Assembly: GCF_018449675.1 (NCBI RefSeq)
Contig: NZ_JAAVUZ010000009.1
Span: forward strand, 62,001 to 126,000
Source of the DNA: Glaciihabitans sp. dw_435
Lineage (GTDB): Bacteria > Actinomycetota > Actinomycetes > Actinomycetales > Microbacteriaceae
DNA length: 64,000 nt
Direction of reading: 5' to 3'
Of the stretch, positions 8,211 through 17,207 are shown piece by piece. Position 1 is the stretch's first letter; every line of letters begins with the position of its first letter. The position numbers and the translations under genes are program-made. The notes beneath the pieces were generated by a model that was not told the origin of the DNA, searched no databases, and was given only the letters and a program-made list of their open reading frames with translations.

Positions 8211-8561
8211 GGGTTAGCGGTCTCCTGATATATCGGGTAAAAGGAATACGCAAGCGGGCGCGCCAAATAACGCCACCCACAGGGCAGCGGGGACACAAAC
8301 GTGTCATAGGAAACGTCTACAAGCGACGGACGCAGCGGCTCAGAATGGCCAGAAATCGTCCGCGATCACAACGGTTAGTCTTCACCTCTCGAATGCACAC
8401 AGTCGGGTCGGAATCAGCGTTCGGGTCGCCTTTTCCCAGGTGCATCGGTCAAGCTATCAGGTCCCCCGAAAAGGGGACAAGAGACTTGACTTAATCCAAA
8501 TTGCTGCTACGTGACATAAGCTCACCGTGAGTCGTAGTTGGCCCGTCCCCGGGCCTCGGCC
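8211..8561. other. Intergenic region upstream of the surface protein gene
   Basis: No gene is seen in these 351 bases. The stretch holds an AGGAG ribosome site at its left end, a small inverted repeat GACAC-AAAC-GTGTC at 8290-8303, and a 6-bp hairpin at 8461-8478. The composition is less GC-rich than its surroundings, as expected of a promoter region, but I cannot place the promoter with confidence. A plus-strand TTGACT at about 8484 has no matching downstream gene. Confidence 0.5.
8461..8478 (-). terminator. Hairpin downstream of the beta-lactamase-fold gene
   Basis: GTCCCC-CGAAAA-GGGGAC forms a perfect 6-bp stem. It lies 84 bases beyond the stop codon at 8562 and upstream of the surface protein gene, so it may end the M13/beta-lactamase-like transcript. 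There is no T-run. Confidence 0.4.
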
Positions 8562-9470
8562 TCAGTGCACGTACTCGAGAATGTCGAGGCCAATCGTCCG
8601 CATCGCGTCAAGCACTGCCATGCGCATTGCCAGTTCGTCGTCGGAGAACTGCACTGTCACCGAATAGGCGACGGACGAGCGGATGCCGCGAAACGCGCCC
8701 ACCTCGGCACGGATGCCCGCTCCCGATCCGGTCTTATTGATCAGAAGCGAGTTGTGGTCAGTAGTTTCGTGCGCCAGCGGATCCATGCCGAAGGCGCTCG
8801 CCACCAGCGAGGTATCGGAGTTGAGGGACAACCAGCCGATGACCCGCTCACTGGTCGTGACGTCGACGACCTCCCCACGCGCGAGCGCTCCGACCAGCCA
8901 CGCCAGCTCCGCGGTCGATCCAACGGACACCTGGGGCGCGTCATCCGGCCCGCGCACGTCCCGCGCTCGGTCCAGCAGCGCTGTGCGGGCGAGGCCCAGT
9001 GACTCCGCGCGGGCGCGCACGGCGTCCAGACCCACGTGGCGCAGCAGGGCATTGGTTGCCAGGTTGTCGTCCGTGGCGCCCACGAGGGCGGCGAGGTCCG
9101 CCACCGGAAGCGATGGCGCCTGCAGGTACTGCCAGATGCCCGCGCCGCCGGCGACATCCGCCGGGGACTTGTCCAGAATCGCGTACGCCGAGAACTCCCG
9201 GGACGTGAGTCGCGCCGCCACCTCGATGAGAAGCAGGATCTTGCCGATGCCGCCCGTCGGCAGCACTATCCGGTCGTCGATGCCGACGAGGACGCGGCTG
9301 GTGCGCAGGTCGATGACGTTCGCCGACACCGTCGCGCCCGCGTAGGCGAGAGCGCCGAGTTCGCGGAAGGTGGCGGCGAAGTTCTCGCCACCACCGAGGG
9401 CGCCATGACGCGACAGCCGGGGCTCGAGGGCCCTACTGCGCCGCCCTCGCGCCCGTTCCACGTCTGCCAC
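8562..9470 (-). CDS. Beta-lactamase class A-like serine hydrolase fold protein lacking the catalytic serine
   Basis: The 302-residue protein follows the class A beta-lactamase/DD-peptidase fold: the active-site helix region VLPTGGIGKILLLIEVAARL, the SDN-loop equivalent ATDDNLATNALLRHVG, and a late KTG box (INKTGSGAGIRAEVG). In the first motif the SxxK serine is replaced by glycine (Gly74-Ile-Gly-Lys77) and SDN reads DDN (134-136). Lysine and KTG remain. Hydrolysis by the classical mechanism is therefore unlikely; a binding or regulatory role is possible. No signal peptide is evident. The GTG start at 9470 follows GGAAAAG. It lies 35 bases after the M13 peptidase gene and is probably co-transcribed. 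Confidence 0.75.
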   Translation of the reverse strand: MADVERARGRRSRALEPRLSRHGALGGGENFAATFRELGALAYAGATVSANVIDLRTSRVLVGIDDRIVLPTGGIGKILLLIEVAARLTSREFSAYAILDKSPADVAGGAGIWQYLQAPSLPVADLAALVGATDDNLATNALLRHVGLDAVRARAESLGLARTALLDRARDVRGPDDAPQVSVGSTAELAWLVGALARGEVVDVTTSERVIGWLSLNSDTSLVASAFGMDPLAHETTDHNSLLINKTGSGAGIRAEVGAFRGIRSSVAYSVTVQFSDDELAMRMAVLDAMRTIGLDILEYVH

Positions 9471-9505
9471 GTCTCACTTTTCCTGGTGCGTCGGGAACCG
9501 ACGCG

Positions 9506-11473
9506 TCACCAGATGGTGACGCGCTCGTCCGGAGCCAGCCACAGCGCGTCTGATTCCGTCACGCCAAAGGTGTCGTAGTACTCGTCGATGTTGCGCACGA
9601 TCTGGTTGCACCGGAACTCGTTGGGCGAGTGCGGGTCGATCGAGAGCAGGCGGATGACCTCTTCGTCGCGGGACTTCTGCTGCCAGGCCTGTGCCCAGGA
9701 GAGGAAGAATCGCTCTGCCCCCGACAGCCCGTCAACGACCGCCGGCTCTGCGCCGTCGAGGGAGATCAGATACGCCTTCCAGGCGATGGCAAGACCGCCG
9801 AGGTCGCCGATGTTCTCGCCAATGGTGAGTGCGCCGTTGACGTGCTGCGTCGGCACCTGCGCCGGAGCGAGCGCGTTGTACTGCGCGATGAGCGAGCTCG
9901 TGCGCTTCTCGAACGCCGCCTTGTCATCGGCCGTCCACCAGTCAGTGAGCTTGCCGTCGCCGTCGTACTTGGCTCCCTGGTCGTCGAAGCCGTGGCCGAT
10001 CTCGTGGCCGATCACCGCACCGATCGCCCCGTAGTTGGCCGCGGCATCGCGAGCCTCATCGAAGAACGGGAACTGCAGGATGGCGGCGGGGAACACGATC
10101 TCGTTCATGCCCGGGTTGTAGTACGCGTTGATCGTCTGCGGCGTCATGAACCATTCGTCACGGTCGATCGGCTGGCCGATCTTGCCGAGCTCACGCTGGA
10201 ATTCGAACTCGTTGGCCGCGGCAACGTTGCCGAGCAGGTCATCGGCGGAGATCTGCAGGGTGGAGTAGTCGCGCCATTTCGCCGGGAAGCCGATCTTGGG
10301 CGTGAACTTTTCGAGCTTCTCGATCGCGCGGGCACGCGTGGGTGGGGTCATCCACTCAAGATTGGTGATGCTCTGCCGGTAGGCCTCGATGAGGTTGGCG
10401 ACGAGGGTGTCCATCGCGACCTTCGCCTCGGGCTTGAAGTGGCGGTCCACGTAGATGTGTCCGACGGCCTCGCCGAGTGAGCCCTCCACCATGGAGACGC
10501 CGCGCTTCCAGCGGGCACGCAGTTCGGGGGTGCCGGTGAGGGCGCGGCCGTAGAAGTCAAAGTTCGCTTCGACGAAGTCGGAACTGAGGTACGCGGCGTT
10601 CGACCGAACGATGCGCCACGCGGCCCAGTCGCGGAGCGCGTCGAGGCGCTCGGGAACGAGAACCGTCTGCAGGGCGGAGACGAAGCTGGGCTCGCGCACG
10701 ACGACCTCGTTGAGCGAGCCATCCGGAACACCGATGGCCGACAGCCACACGTCGAGGTCGACGGTGCCGGCGAGCTCGCTTAATTCGTCCCACGTCTTCA
10801 GGTTGTAGGTCGCGTCGTTGTCGCGGGTGCGCACGTTGTCCCAGTGGTGTGAGGCGAGCTCGGTCTCCACGGCGAGGATGCGGGCGGCGCGGGCGTCGAC
10901 GTCGTCCAGTCCGGCGAGGGTCAGGATGCGGCGCAGGTACTCCACGTACTTGGTGCGAATCTCGGCGAACTTCTCGTCGCGGTAGTACGACTCGTCGGGG
11001 AGGCCGAGCCCACCCTGCTCGATGAGCACGAGGTAGCGCTCGGGGTCGCCCGGGTCGGTGTCGACGAAGAGTTGGAAGAAGCCGCTCGTTCCCTTGCGCT
11101 CGAACTGTCCCAGCAGGCGCAGGAGCGAGTCGATCGAGTCGACCGCCGCCACTTCGGCCAACAGGGGAAGCAGCGGGGCGGCACCCAGTGCCTCGATGCG
11201 GGCCTCGTCCATGTAGCTGGAGTAGAGGTCACCGATCTTGCGCTGCTCACTGCCCGGCGTGGCATCCTGAGCCTCTTCAATGATCGCGCGAACCGCACGC
11301 TCCGCCTCTTCGGCCAGCAGGTAGAAGGAGCCGTACCGCGCCTTGTCGGAGGGGATCTGCGTGCGCTCAATCCACTTGCCGTTGACATGACGGTAGAGGT
11401 CGTCTTGCGGACGCACGCTCTCGTCGAGTTCGGTGAGGACGATTCCGGACGGGAGGGGAGTCGAGGGGCTCAT
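9506..11473 (-). CDS. M13 (neprilysin/PepO) family zinc metallopeptidase
   Basis: An oligopeptidase of 655 residues. The zinc site VIGHEIGHGFDDQGAKYDGDG contains HExxH with the family's extended GHGFDDQG, followed downstream by ENIGDLGGLAIAW, which supplies the third ligand (ExxxD). The N-terminal region (RPQDDLYRHVNGKWIERTQIP) is the typical M13 start. No signal peptide is present, so it acts in the cytosol, as is usual for actinobacterial M13 enzymes. GTG and ATG codons at 11485, 11479 and 11473 are alternatives; the ATG at 11473 is preferred because a TAGTGT box ends nine bases before it. It diverges from the MATE gene. Confidence 0.93.
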   Translation of the reverse strand: MSPSTPLPSGIVLTELDESVRPQDDLYRHVNGKWIERTQIPSDKARYGSFYLLAEEAERAVRAIIEEAQDATPGSEQRKIGDLYSSYMDEARIEALGAAPLLPLLAEVAAVDSIDSLLRLLGQFERKGTSGFFQLFVDTDPGDPERYLVLIEQGGLGLPDESYYRDEKFAEIRTKYVEYLRRILTLAGLDDVDARAARILAVETELASHHWDNVRTRDNDATYNLKTWDELSELAGTVDLDVWLSAIGVPDGSLNEVVVREPSFVSALQTVLVPERLDALRDWAAWRIVRSNAAYLSSDFVEANFDFYGRALTGTPELRARWKRGVSMVEGSLGEAVGHIYVDRHFKPEAKVAMDTLVANLIEAYRQSITNLEWMTPPTRARAIEKLEKFTPKIGFPAKWRDYSTLQISADDLLGNVAAANEFEFQRELGKIGQPIDRDEWFMTPQTINAYYNPGMNEIVFPAAILQFPFFDEARDAAANYGAIGAVIGHEIGHGFDDQGAKYDGDGKLTDWWTADDKAAFEKRTSSLIAQYNALAPAQVPTQHVNGALTIGENIGDLGGLAIAWKAYLISLDGAEPAVVDGLSGAERFFLSWAQAWQQKSRDEEVIRLLSIDPHSPNEFRCNQIVRNIDEYYDTFGVTESDALWLAPDERVTIW

Positions 11474-11525
11474 AAGCATCAACACTATGCCGTGACCACT
11501 GACGCTGCACGTCGGAGGTCGCCGC

Positions 11526-11531
11526 TACAGT
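11526..11531 (+). promoter_or_regulatory. -10 box candidate for the MATE gene
   Basis: TACAGT is followed by six bases and then ATC at 11538, which is in frame with the MATE coding sequence. The spacing matches other leaderless promoters here, but no canonical start codon stands at that point. Confidence 0.4.
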
Positions 11532-11591
11532 CGACGTATCGCCGCCCTGACTTTACGCTCGCCCCTCGACCGGGATATCGCACGTCTCGCC

Positions 11592-12854
11592 GTGCCCGCG
11601 CTCGGTGCTCTCGTCGCCGAACCGCTCTTCCTGCTGACCGATACGGCGCTCGTTGGGCATCTGGGTGCCGCGCAGCTGGCGGGCCTCGGGCTGGCCAGTG
11701 CCGTTCTGCAGACGATCGTCGGGCTGCTGGTGTTCCTCGCCTACGCGACCACGCCCACGGTAGCGCGACGACTCGGCGCGGGAGACCGCACCGGCGCCAT
11801 CCGCGCGGGCATCGACGGGCTGTGGCTGGCCGCCCTGGTCGGCGCGGTACTGCTGGTGGTGGGGTTGTGGACGAGCGGATGGCTCGTGGGCCTGTTCCAC
11901 GCCGATGCCGCAACCACGCACGCCGCCTATACCTACCTCTCGCTGTCGCTCTGGGGGCTGCCGGCCATGCTGTTGGTGCTCGCGGCGACCGGACTGCTGC
12001 GCGGGCTGCAGGACACCCGCACTCCCCTTATCGTCGCGGGAGCGGGGTTCGGAGCGAACGCGGTGCTGAACGCGGTCTTCATCTACGGGTTCGGCTGGGG
12101 CATCGCCGGGAGCGCCGCAGGCACCGTCGTCGCCCAGTGGGCGATGGCCGCCGTCTACCTCGTGATTGCCGTTCGGGCGGCGCGCAGGTTCAACGCGCCC
12201 CTGCGCCCCGGCCTCGATGGTGTGGGCGGGGCCGCGCGCGCCGGAGGGTGGCTGCTGCTGCGCACGGCATCGCTGCGGGCGGCCCTGCTCGCCACGACGG
12301 TGGTCGCCACGGGTATGGGCACCGAGTCGCTCGCGGCAGTGCAGATCGCGATGACCCTGTTCTTCACCCTCGCGTTCGTGCTCGACTCCCTCGCCATTGC
12401 CGGGCAGGCGATGATCGGGCACGGTCTCGGTTCCGCCGACGTGGTGCGGGTGCGCGCGATCACCCGGCGGCTGGTGCAGCTGGGTCTCGGCAGCGGGATC
12501 GCGCTGGGCGTGGTGCTCATACTGCTGGCGTGGGTCATTGGCGGAGTGTTCACGTCCGACCGGGTCATCCTGAACCTGCTGCCGGCCGTCGTGCTGGTGA
12601 TGGCCGCGGGCGTGCCTCTGGCGGGCTACGTGTTTGTGCTCGATGGCGTGCTGATTGGTGCGGGCGATGCGCGCTACCTCGCCCTGACGGGGCTGGTGAA
12701 TCTCGCGGTCTATGTGCCGCTGCTGGTGATCGTGGCGGTGACCGACGCCGGCGTTGTCTGGCTCTGGGTCGCCTTCGGCATCGGATACCTCGGTGCGCGG
12801 GCCGTCACCCTCGGGCTCCGCGCGCGCGGCGAACGCTGGATCGTTACGGGGTAG
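11592..12854 (+). CDS. MATE family efflux transporter (DinF-like)
   Basis: A multidrug or metabolite exporter with about twelve membrane helices, 420 residues from the GTG at 11592. It shows the family start VPALGALVAEPLFLLTDTALVGHLG and two related six-helix halves, including ATGLLRGLQDTRTPLIVAGAG. The GTG falls inside helix 1, and the in-frame codons back to 11538 encode IAALTLRSPLDRDIARLA, which matches the expected N-terminal lead of this family. The true protein may therefore begin near 11538, where only ATC is available. It overlaps the convergent LacI gene by 11 bases. Confidence 0.88.
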   Translation: MPALGALVAEPLFLLTDTALVGHLGAAQLAGLGLASAVLQTIVGLLVFLAYATTPTVARRLGAGDRTGAIRAGIDGLWLAALVGAVLLVVGLWTSGWLVGLFHADAATTHAAYTYLSLSLWGLPAMLLVLAATGLLRGLQDTRTPLIVAGAGFGANAVLNAVFIYGFGWGIAGSAAGTVVAQWAMAAVYLVIAVRAARRFNAPLRPGLDGVGGAARAGGWLLLRTASLRAALLATTVVATGMGTESLAAVQIAMTLFFTLAFVLDSLAIAGQAMIGHGLGSADVVRVRAITRRLVQLGLGSGIALGVVLILLAWVIGGVFTSDRVILNLLPAVVLVMAAGVPLAGYVFVLDGVLIGAGDARYLALTGLVNLAVYVPLLVIVAVTDAGVVWLWVAFGIGYLGARAVTLGLRARGERWIVTG

Positions 12855-13908
12855 CCGGCGCCGTCGTGTTGCCGACGTGGAAGACGCTGCTGAAGTTGAC
12901 GGGCTCGACGTCCTCGCCCTCGAGGAGCCGCATGACGGCTTCCCCGGCCGCACGGCCCTTGTCGACCGCGGGCTGCACCAGCGTGGTCAGCTCGTACGGC
13001 TCGAGGCCGTCGAGACGCACGCCGTCGAATCCGATGACGCTGAGGTCGTGGGGAACCGCGATGCCCAGCTCTTCCGCCGCGCGGATTACGCCGAGTGCGA
13101 GCAGGTCGCTCTGGGCGATGATGGCGGTGGGACGGGCGGATGGATGCTGCAACAGCGCGAACCCCGCACGACGCCCCGCCTCGATCGAACTGCCGGAGGC
13201 GATGTAGCCCCCGACGCCCGGAAAGACATCGGTGACGCCGCGCAGCCGCTCGATTGCGGTGTACGAGGTGGCGGTGGCTTCCCACTCCGCGGGGATGGGG
13301 CCGCTCGTGTGCTGCGGGTCCAGTGGAAGCGTGACGACGGCGACGCGCTCGTGGCCGAGCTCGCGGAGGTACCGGGCAGCGAGAGCCGACGCCGGGCGGT
13401 TGTCGAGGCCGATGGCCAGCACGCCAGGGATGTCGTCCGCCTCGATGGCGACGATCGGCATGCCGCGCTGGCGCAAGGTGGCGACGGTCTCATTCAGTCG
13501 GGTGCTGCACCCGACGAGGATCACGGCGTCCATCGGAGCAGACGCGATCGTCGCGCGGTTATCGCCGGTCTCGGTGAGGAGAAGGAGTCCCGCTCCCGCG
13601 GCCCCCGCGACATCGGCGATGCCGTCGAGCATGGCGATGTTGATGGGATCGCGGAACGCATCGCTCAGGCGGTCCTCGATGACGACGCCCACCACTCCCG
13701 AGCGACCGCGGCGGAGCGACTGCGCCCGCGGATCGGGACCGGCGTAGCCGAGCGTCTCGGCTGCGGCGAGTACCTTCGCGCGGGTGGCGGCCGATACCGG
13801 GCCGGCTCCGCTGAACGCGAGGGATGCCGTCGACCCCGACACTCCCGCGAGCGCGGCGACCGCGGCGAGATTGGGCCGTGCGTGCGAATCGCTTGCCTCG
13901 GGCTTCAT
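12844..13908 (-). CDS. LacI family transcriptional regulator
   Basis: A sugar- or nucleoside-responsive repressor of 354 residues. The N-terminal helix-turn-helix reads LAAVAALAGVSGSTASLAFSGAGPVSAATRAKVLAAAETLGY, with the hinge helix following; the rest is a periplasmic-binding-protein-like effector domain, including the conserved DLSVIGFDGVRLDGL. The ATG at 13908 precedes the DNA-binding domain by the usual distance. It diverges from an MFS transporter, with a 16-bp palindrome between the two, so the transporter is the likely target and its solute the likely inducer. Confidence 0.92.
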   Translation of the reverse strand: MKPEASDSHARPNLAAVAALAGVSGSTASLAFSGAGPVSAATRAKVLAAAETLGYAGPDPRAQSLRRGRSGVVGVVIEDRLSDAFRDPINIAMLDGIADVAGAAGAGLLLLTETGDNRATIASAPMDAVILVGCSTRLNETVATLRQRGMPIVAIEADDIPGVLAIGLDNRPASALAARYLRELGHERVAVVTLPLDPQHTSGPIPAEWEATATSYTAIERLRGVTDVFPGVGGYIASGSSIEAGRRAGFALLQHPSARPTAIIAQSDLLALGVIRAAEELGIAVPHDLSVIGFDGVRLDGLEPYELTTLVQPAVDKGRAAGEAVMRLLEGEDVEPVNFSSVFHVGNTTAPATP

Positions 13909-13936
13909 GGATTGGTAGCTTAGTCGAATCGAATCG

Positions 13937-13952
13937 ATCGAATCGATTCGAT
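13937..13952. promoter_or_regulatory. LacI-type operator between the regulator and the MFS gene
   Basis: ATCGAATCGATTCGAT is a perfect 16-bp palindrome with a central CG, as in LacI-family operators. Two extra TCGAA half-sites lie immediately to its left (13924-13933). Confidence 0.6.
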
Positions 13953-13988
13953 ACTTCTCAGAACCGCCGTCGTTCCTAAGGAATCTCC

Positions 13989-15269
13989 ATGTCTCAGACC
14001 TCCGCGACACCCTCGAGTTACGCGGGCGGTCTCAGTCGCGCGCAGGTCGTGGCCTGGCGAAACAGCCTCTTCCTGATCTTCTCGCTGTGTGGCCTCGGGC
14101 TCTCCAGCTGGGTCGCCCGCGTGCCGGCCGTGCGGGACGCGCTGCACGCGTCCACCGCCGAGATGGGACTGCTGATCTTCGGCATCGCCGCCGGGTCGAT
14201 CATTGGTCTGCTCGCCTCGAGCCACGTCATCGCACGCTTCGGCGCCGCGACCACGATGGCGTGGTGCCTGACCATCGGTTCCGTCGGTTTCGTCATCGCG
14301 GGACTCGGCGCGACTTTCGGCCCCAGCTTTGGTGTCGTCTTTATCGGACTCGCCATCTTCGGGGCATCCACTGGCATGTGCGACGTGTCAATGAACGTGA
14401 GCGGCGCTGCCAACGAGCGCGTTCTTCGCCGCACGATCATGCCGATCTACCACGCGTTCTTCAGCTTCGGCACGATGGTCGGTGCCGGCCTCGGAGCGAT
14501 CGCCGAGGGTATCCACCTGCCCATCGCGGTGCACGCGCTGATCGTTGGAGCTCTCATGACCGGCGGCGTCTGGATCGGCGTGCGCAACCTGCAGTCCGAA
14601 CACATCGTGCCCGACGGTGAAGCCGAGGTTCCGGCCGACGACCACTCGAAGACGTGGCGCGGACGCCTGAGCATCTGGCGCCAGCCCGCCACCCTGCTCA
14701 TCGGACTCATCGTTCTCGGCATGGCCTTCACCGAGGGCACCGCGAACGACTGGCTCGCCCTCGCCATGGTCGACGGGCACGGAGTCTCCAATGCCAACGG
14801 TGCGTTGATCTTCGGCATCTTCGTCACCGCAATGACCGCCGGGCGCCTCCTCGGGGTCAAGGTGCTCGACCGGTACGGTCGCGTGCCGGTGCTGCGCGGA
14901 TCCACGGTCCTTGCCGCGGTCGGGCTGATCCTCGTGATCTTCGTTCCCTGGGTATGGGTCGCCGTCATCGGCGTGGTGCTCTGGGGCCTCGGCGCCTCGC
15001 TCGGCTTCCCGGTGGGCATGTCCGCCGCCGCCGACAACCCCAAGACCGCCGCCGCCCGCGTGAGCGCTGTCGCCACCATCGGCTACACCTCGTTCCTCGT
15101 CGGGCCTCCCCTCATCGGGTTCCTCGGCGAGCAGGTCGGCATCCTCAACGCGCTGCTCGTGACCCTGGTGCTCGTCGCCATCAGCGGCCTCGCGTCGGGC
15201 GCCGCCCGCGAGCCCGAGTCGGTGCGCCCCCGCAACCGCAAGACGGCGCCGGTGCCCGCGAGCCGGTAA
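13989..15269 (+). CDS. MFS transporter, LacI-linked
   Basis: A 426-residue permease with twelve predicted membrane helices in two halves and a central cytoplasmic loop (about residues 200-230, DGEAEVPADDHSK). The N-terminal half has WVARVPAVRDALHASTAEMG after helix 1. The family resembles FucP/YbjJ-type transporters, but the substrate cannot be read from sequence. The ATG at 13989 has AAGGA at good spacing. The LacI regulator is divergent. The TAA stop overlaps the -10 box of nucS. Confidence 0.88.
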   Translation: MSQTSATPSSYAGGLSRAQVVAWRNSLFLIFSLCGLGLSSWVARVPAVRDALHASTAEMGLLIFGIAAGSIIGLLASSHVIARFGAATTMAWCLTIGSVGFVIAGLGATFGPSFGVVFIGLAIFGASTGMCDVSMNVSGAANERVLRRTIMPIYHAFFSFGTMVGAGLGAIAEGIHLPIAVHALIVGALMTGGVWIGVRNLQSEHIVPDGEAEVPADDHSKTWRGRLSIWRQPATLLIGLIVLGMAFTEGTANDWLALAMVDGHGVSNANGALIFGIFVTAMTAGRLLGVKVLDRYGRVPVLRGSTVLAAVGLILVIFVPWVWVAVIGVVLWGLGASLGFPVGMSAAADNPKTAAARVSAVATIGYTSFLVGPPLIGFLGEQVGILNALLVTLVLVAISGLASGAAREPESVRPRNRKTAPVPASR

Positions 15270-15272
15270 CCT
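15267..15272 (+). promoter_or_regulatory. -10 box of leaderless nucS
   Basis: TAACCT is followed by six bases and the GTG at 15279. Its TAA is the stop codon of the MFS gene. Confidence 0.5.
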
Positions 15273-15278
15273 CGACGG

Positions 15279-15974
15279 GTGCGTCTCGTCATAGCCCGGT
15301 GTTCCGTCGACTACGCGGGTCGCCTCAGCGCGCACCTGCCCCTCGCAACCCGCCTCCTCCTCGTCAAGAGTGACGGCAGTGTTCTCGTGCACTCCGATTC
15401 ACTGTCGTACAAGCCGCTCAACTGGATGAGCCCGCCGTGCACGATCGCGATGGTCGAGCCCGACAGCGAGCAGGCGGATGCCGGCGTCACCGAGATCTGG
15501 AAGGTCGCGCAGGCGAAGACCGCCGACCTCCTCATGATCTCCATCCACGAGATCCTGCACGACAGCTCGCACGAGCTCGGTTTCGACCCCGGCCTCACCA
15601 AGGACGGCGCCGAGTCCGACCTGCAAAAGCTCCTCGCGGAGCAGATCGAACTCCTCGGCGAGGGCTTCACCTTCGTGCGCCGTGAGTTCATGACGGCGAT
15701 CGGTCCCGTGGATATTTTGGCGCGGGATGCCTCGGGCAAGTCGGTCGCCGTGGAGATCAAGCGTCGCGGGGACATCGATGGCGTTGAGCAACTTACCCGC
15801 TACCTCGAGCTGATGAACCGCGATCCTCACCTGGCTCCGGTCACGGGAGTGTTTGCCGCGCAGGAGATCAAACCCCAGGCCCGCACGCTGGCCGAGGACC
15901 GAGGCATCCGCTGCCTGCTCCTCGACTACGACGCGATGCGCGGCATGGACGACAGCCACCTGCGCCTGTTCTAA
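15279..15974 (+). CDS. nucS: Mismatch-specific endonuclease NucS/EndoMS
   Basis: NucS cuts both strands at mismatched bases and replaces MutS/MutL mismatch repair in most Actinobacteria. The 231-residue protein has the usual length: an N-terminal DNA-binding and dimerisation domain, then a RecB-like nuclease domain with PVDILARD (Asp145) and VAVEIKRRG (Glu159, Lys161), the metal-binding PD-(D/E)xK residues. The extreme C-terminus, DDSHLRLF, fits the sliding-clamp-binding tail. The GTG at 15279 is fixed by a TAACCT box six bases upstream. Confidence 0.95.
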   Translation: MRLVIARCSVDYAGRLSAHLPLATRLLLVKSDGSVLVHSDSLSYKPLNWMSPPCTIAMVEPDSEQADAGVTEIWKVAQAKTADLLMISIHEILHDSSHELGFDPGLTKDGAESDLQKLLAEQIELLGEGFTFVRREFMTAIGPVDILARDASGKSVAVEIKRRGDIDGVEQLTRYLELMNRDPHLAPVTGVFAAQEIKPQARTLAEDRGIRCLLLDYDAMRGMDDSHLRLF

Positions 15975-16058
15975 CCGGCGCCGGCTGAGGGCCGGGCTAA
16001 CTGGCGCAGGCCGGGCCCGCGCTCTCACTGGCGCGCCGGGCGACCGGCCGCGCCCGCG

Positions 16059-17207
16059 CTACTCCTGCGGCTTGTCGACCGGGGTCTCCAGCACCCACGC
16101 GCCCGACAACACGATGTTGTCGGTGAGGGTGAGAAGCAGATCCGTCTGCGCTACCTGCGGGCTGGAGAAGGCGACGAGGCAGAGCCCGCGGTGGTCGGGG
16201 AACTCGAGCCAGTAGTCGGCCAGCAGCAACGGGATGTTTGCGGCGCCGAGCTCTTCGGGCCCCGCGACCGTGCGGCTGTGGCGCAGGAGCGGCCCGCCGG
16301 GGGTGTCGGCCTCGAGCAGCTGGGCGCCCTCGGCGAGGCTCTGCTGCAGCTTGCCACCCATGCGGTCGAGGTGGCTGACGCTCGTGATCGCCGGGCCCAG
16401 CTCCTGCCAGTAGAGAACGACGTTCAGGGCGAGCGCGCCCTCCTTCGAGCGCTGCAGCAGGTACGCGAGGAACTGCGCGCCTCCGGCCGCCGCGCGCACG
16501 CACGACTCGGTGAGCCACGCAGCGAGCTCGGTGTGCAGCACGGGCGCCGCCTTGATCTTCTTGAGCTGGCGGTCGACGAGGGTGGCGATCTGCTTGTCGC
16601 GCTCCACCTCGTCGAGCAGGTTGATCGGGAACCAGTCGCCGGCCAGCGGAAGGTCGAAGCCGGTAACGCGGGATGCCGCGGGGTCGCCGTCAACCGGAAA
16701 GTTGGGGAGACTGCGCGCGTCGTCAGCCCCGGAGGTGGCCCACTCGACCTCGTCGTCCTCGGGACGTGGCTCGAGGATCGCCAGCACATCGGAGGGGGAC
16801 GCCGTCATGGCGTGCGGACTGGCCGGATCGAAGGTGACGGCGCTCAGGAACTCGACGTGCTCGGCAAGGAACGGCGCGAGCGAGCTGCCGCGCTGGAGGC
16901 CGAACTCGCGGTCGGGCGCCTCCCCGATGAAGGCCGCGAACGCCTCGGTCGACGAAAAGAGGCACAGCTCCCATTCGGGGTTTTCTGGCGTCGCGCCGGC
17001 GGTACCGAAGATGCGGATCTCGCTGGTGCCACCTTCGCGGCGAAGCAGGGGCACCACAACGTAGTCGAGGCGCAGCGCACGGCCGATCGCGTCGACGTCG
17101 CGGGCGGTGAGCGCGGCCGCGAGCGGGGCGGACCCGACCTCGGGCAGCGCGGCGACCGGAAGCTCGGCGGGGAACTCCCCACCGGTGTTGTCGTTGGAGT
17201 CAGTCAT
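16059..17207 (-). CDS. SseB-like domain protein at the end of the WXG/toxin-like operon
   Basis: A cytosolic, acidic protein of 382 residues. The first part (LAAALTARDVDAIGRALRLDYVVVPLLR, then LCLFSSTEAFAAFIGEAPDREFGLQRGSSLAPFLAEH) resembles the SseB N-terminal domain. The second part, from about residue 200, is helical followed by a beta-rich end and is not recognised. It is the last of four genes that overlap each other; its ATG precedes the stop of the upstream gene. SseB-like domains are often found beside type VII effectors, where a protective or chaperone role is suspected but unproven. Confidence 0.6.
   Translation of the reverse strand: MTDSNDNTGGEFPAELPVAALPEVGSAPLAAALTARDVDAIGRALRLDYVVVPLLRREGGTSEIRIFGTAGATPENPEWELCLFSSTEAFAAFIGEAPDREFGLQRGSSLAPFLAEHVEFLSAVTFDPASPHAMTASPSDVLAILEPRPEDDEVEWATSGADDARSLPNFPVDGDPAASRVTGFDLPLAGDWFPINLLDEVERDKQIATLVDRQLKKIKAAPVLHTELAAWLTESCVRAAAGGAQFLAYLLQRSKEGALALNVVLYWQELGPAITSVSHLDRMGGKLQQSLAEGAQLLEADTPGGPLLRHSRTVAGPEELGAANIPLLLADYWLEFPDHRGLCLVAFSSPQVAQTDLLLTLTDNIVLSGAWVLETPVDKPQE

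Noticed and set aside
8484-8520. TTGACT at about 8484 as a plus-strand promoter
   Set aside because: No good -10 at 17-18 bases and no plus-strand gene downstream.
11072-13207. 711-codon plus-strand frame across the M13, MATE and LacI genes
   Set aside because: Arg/Gly-rich translation without motifs; all the DNA belongs to recognised genes in other frames.
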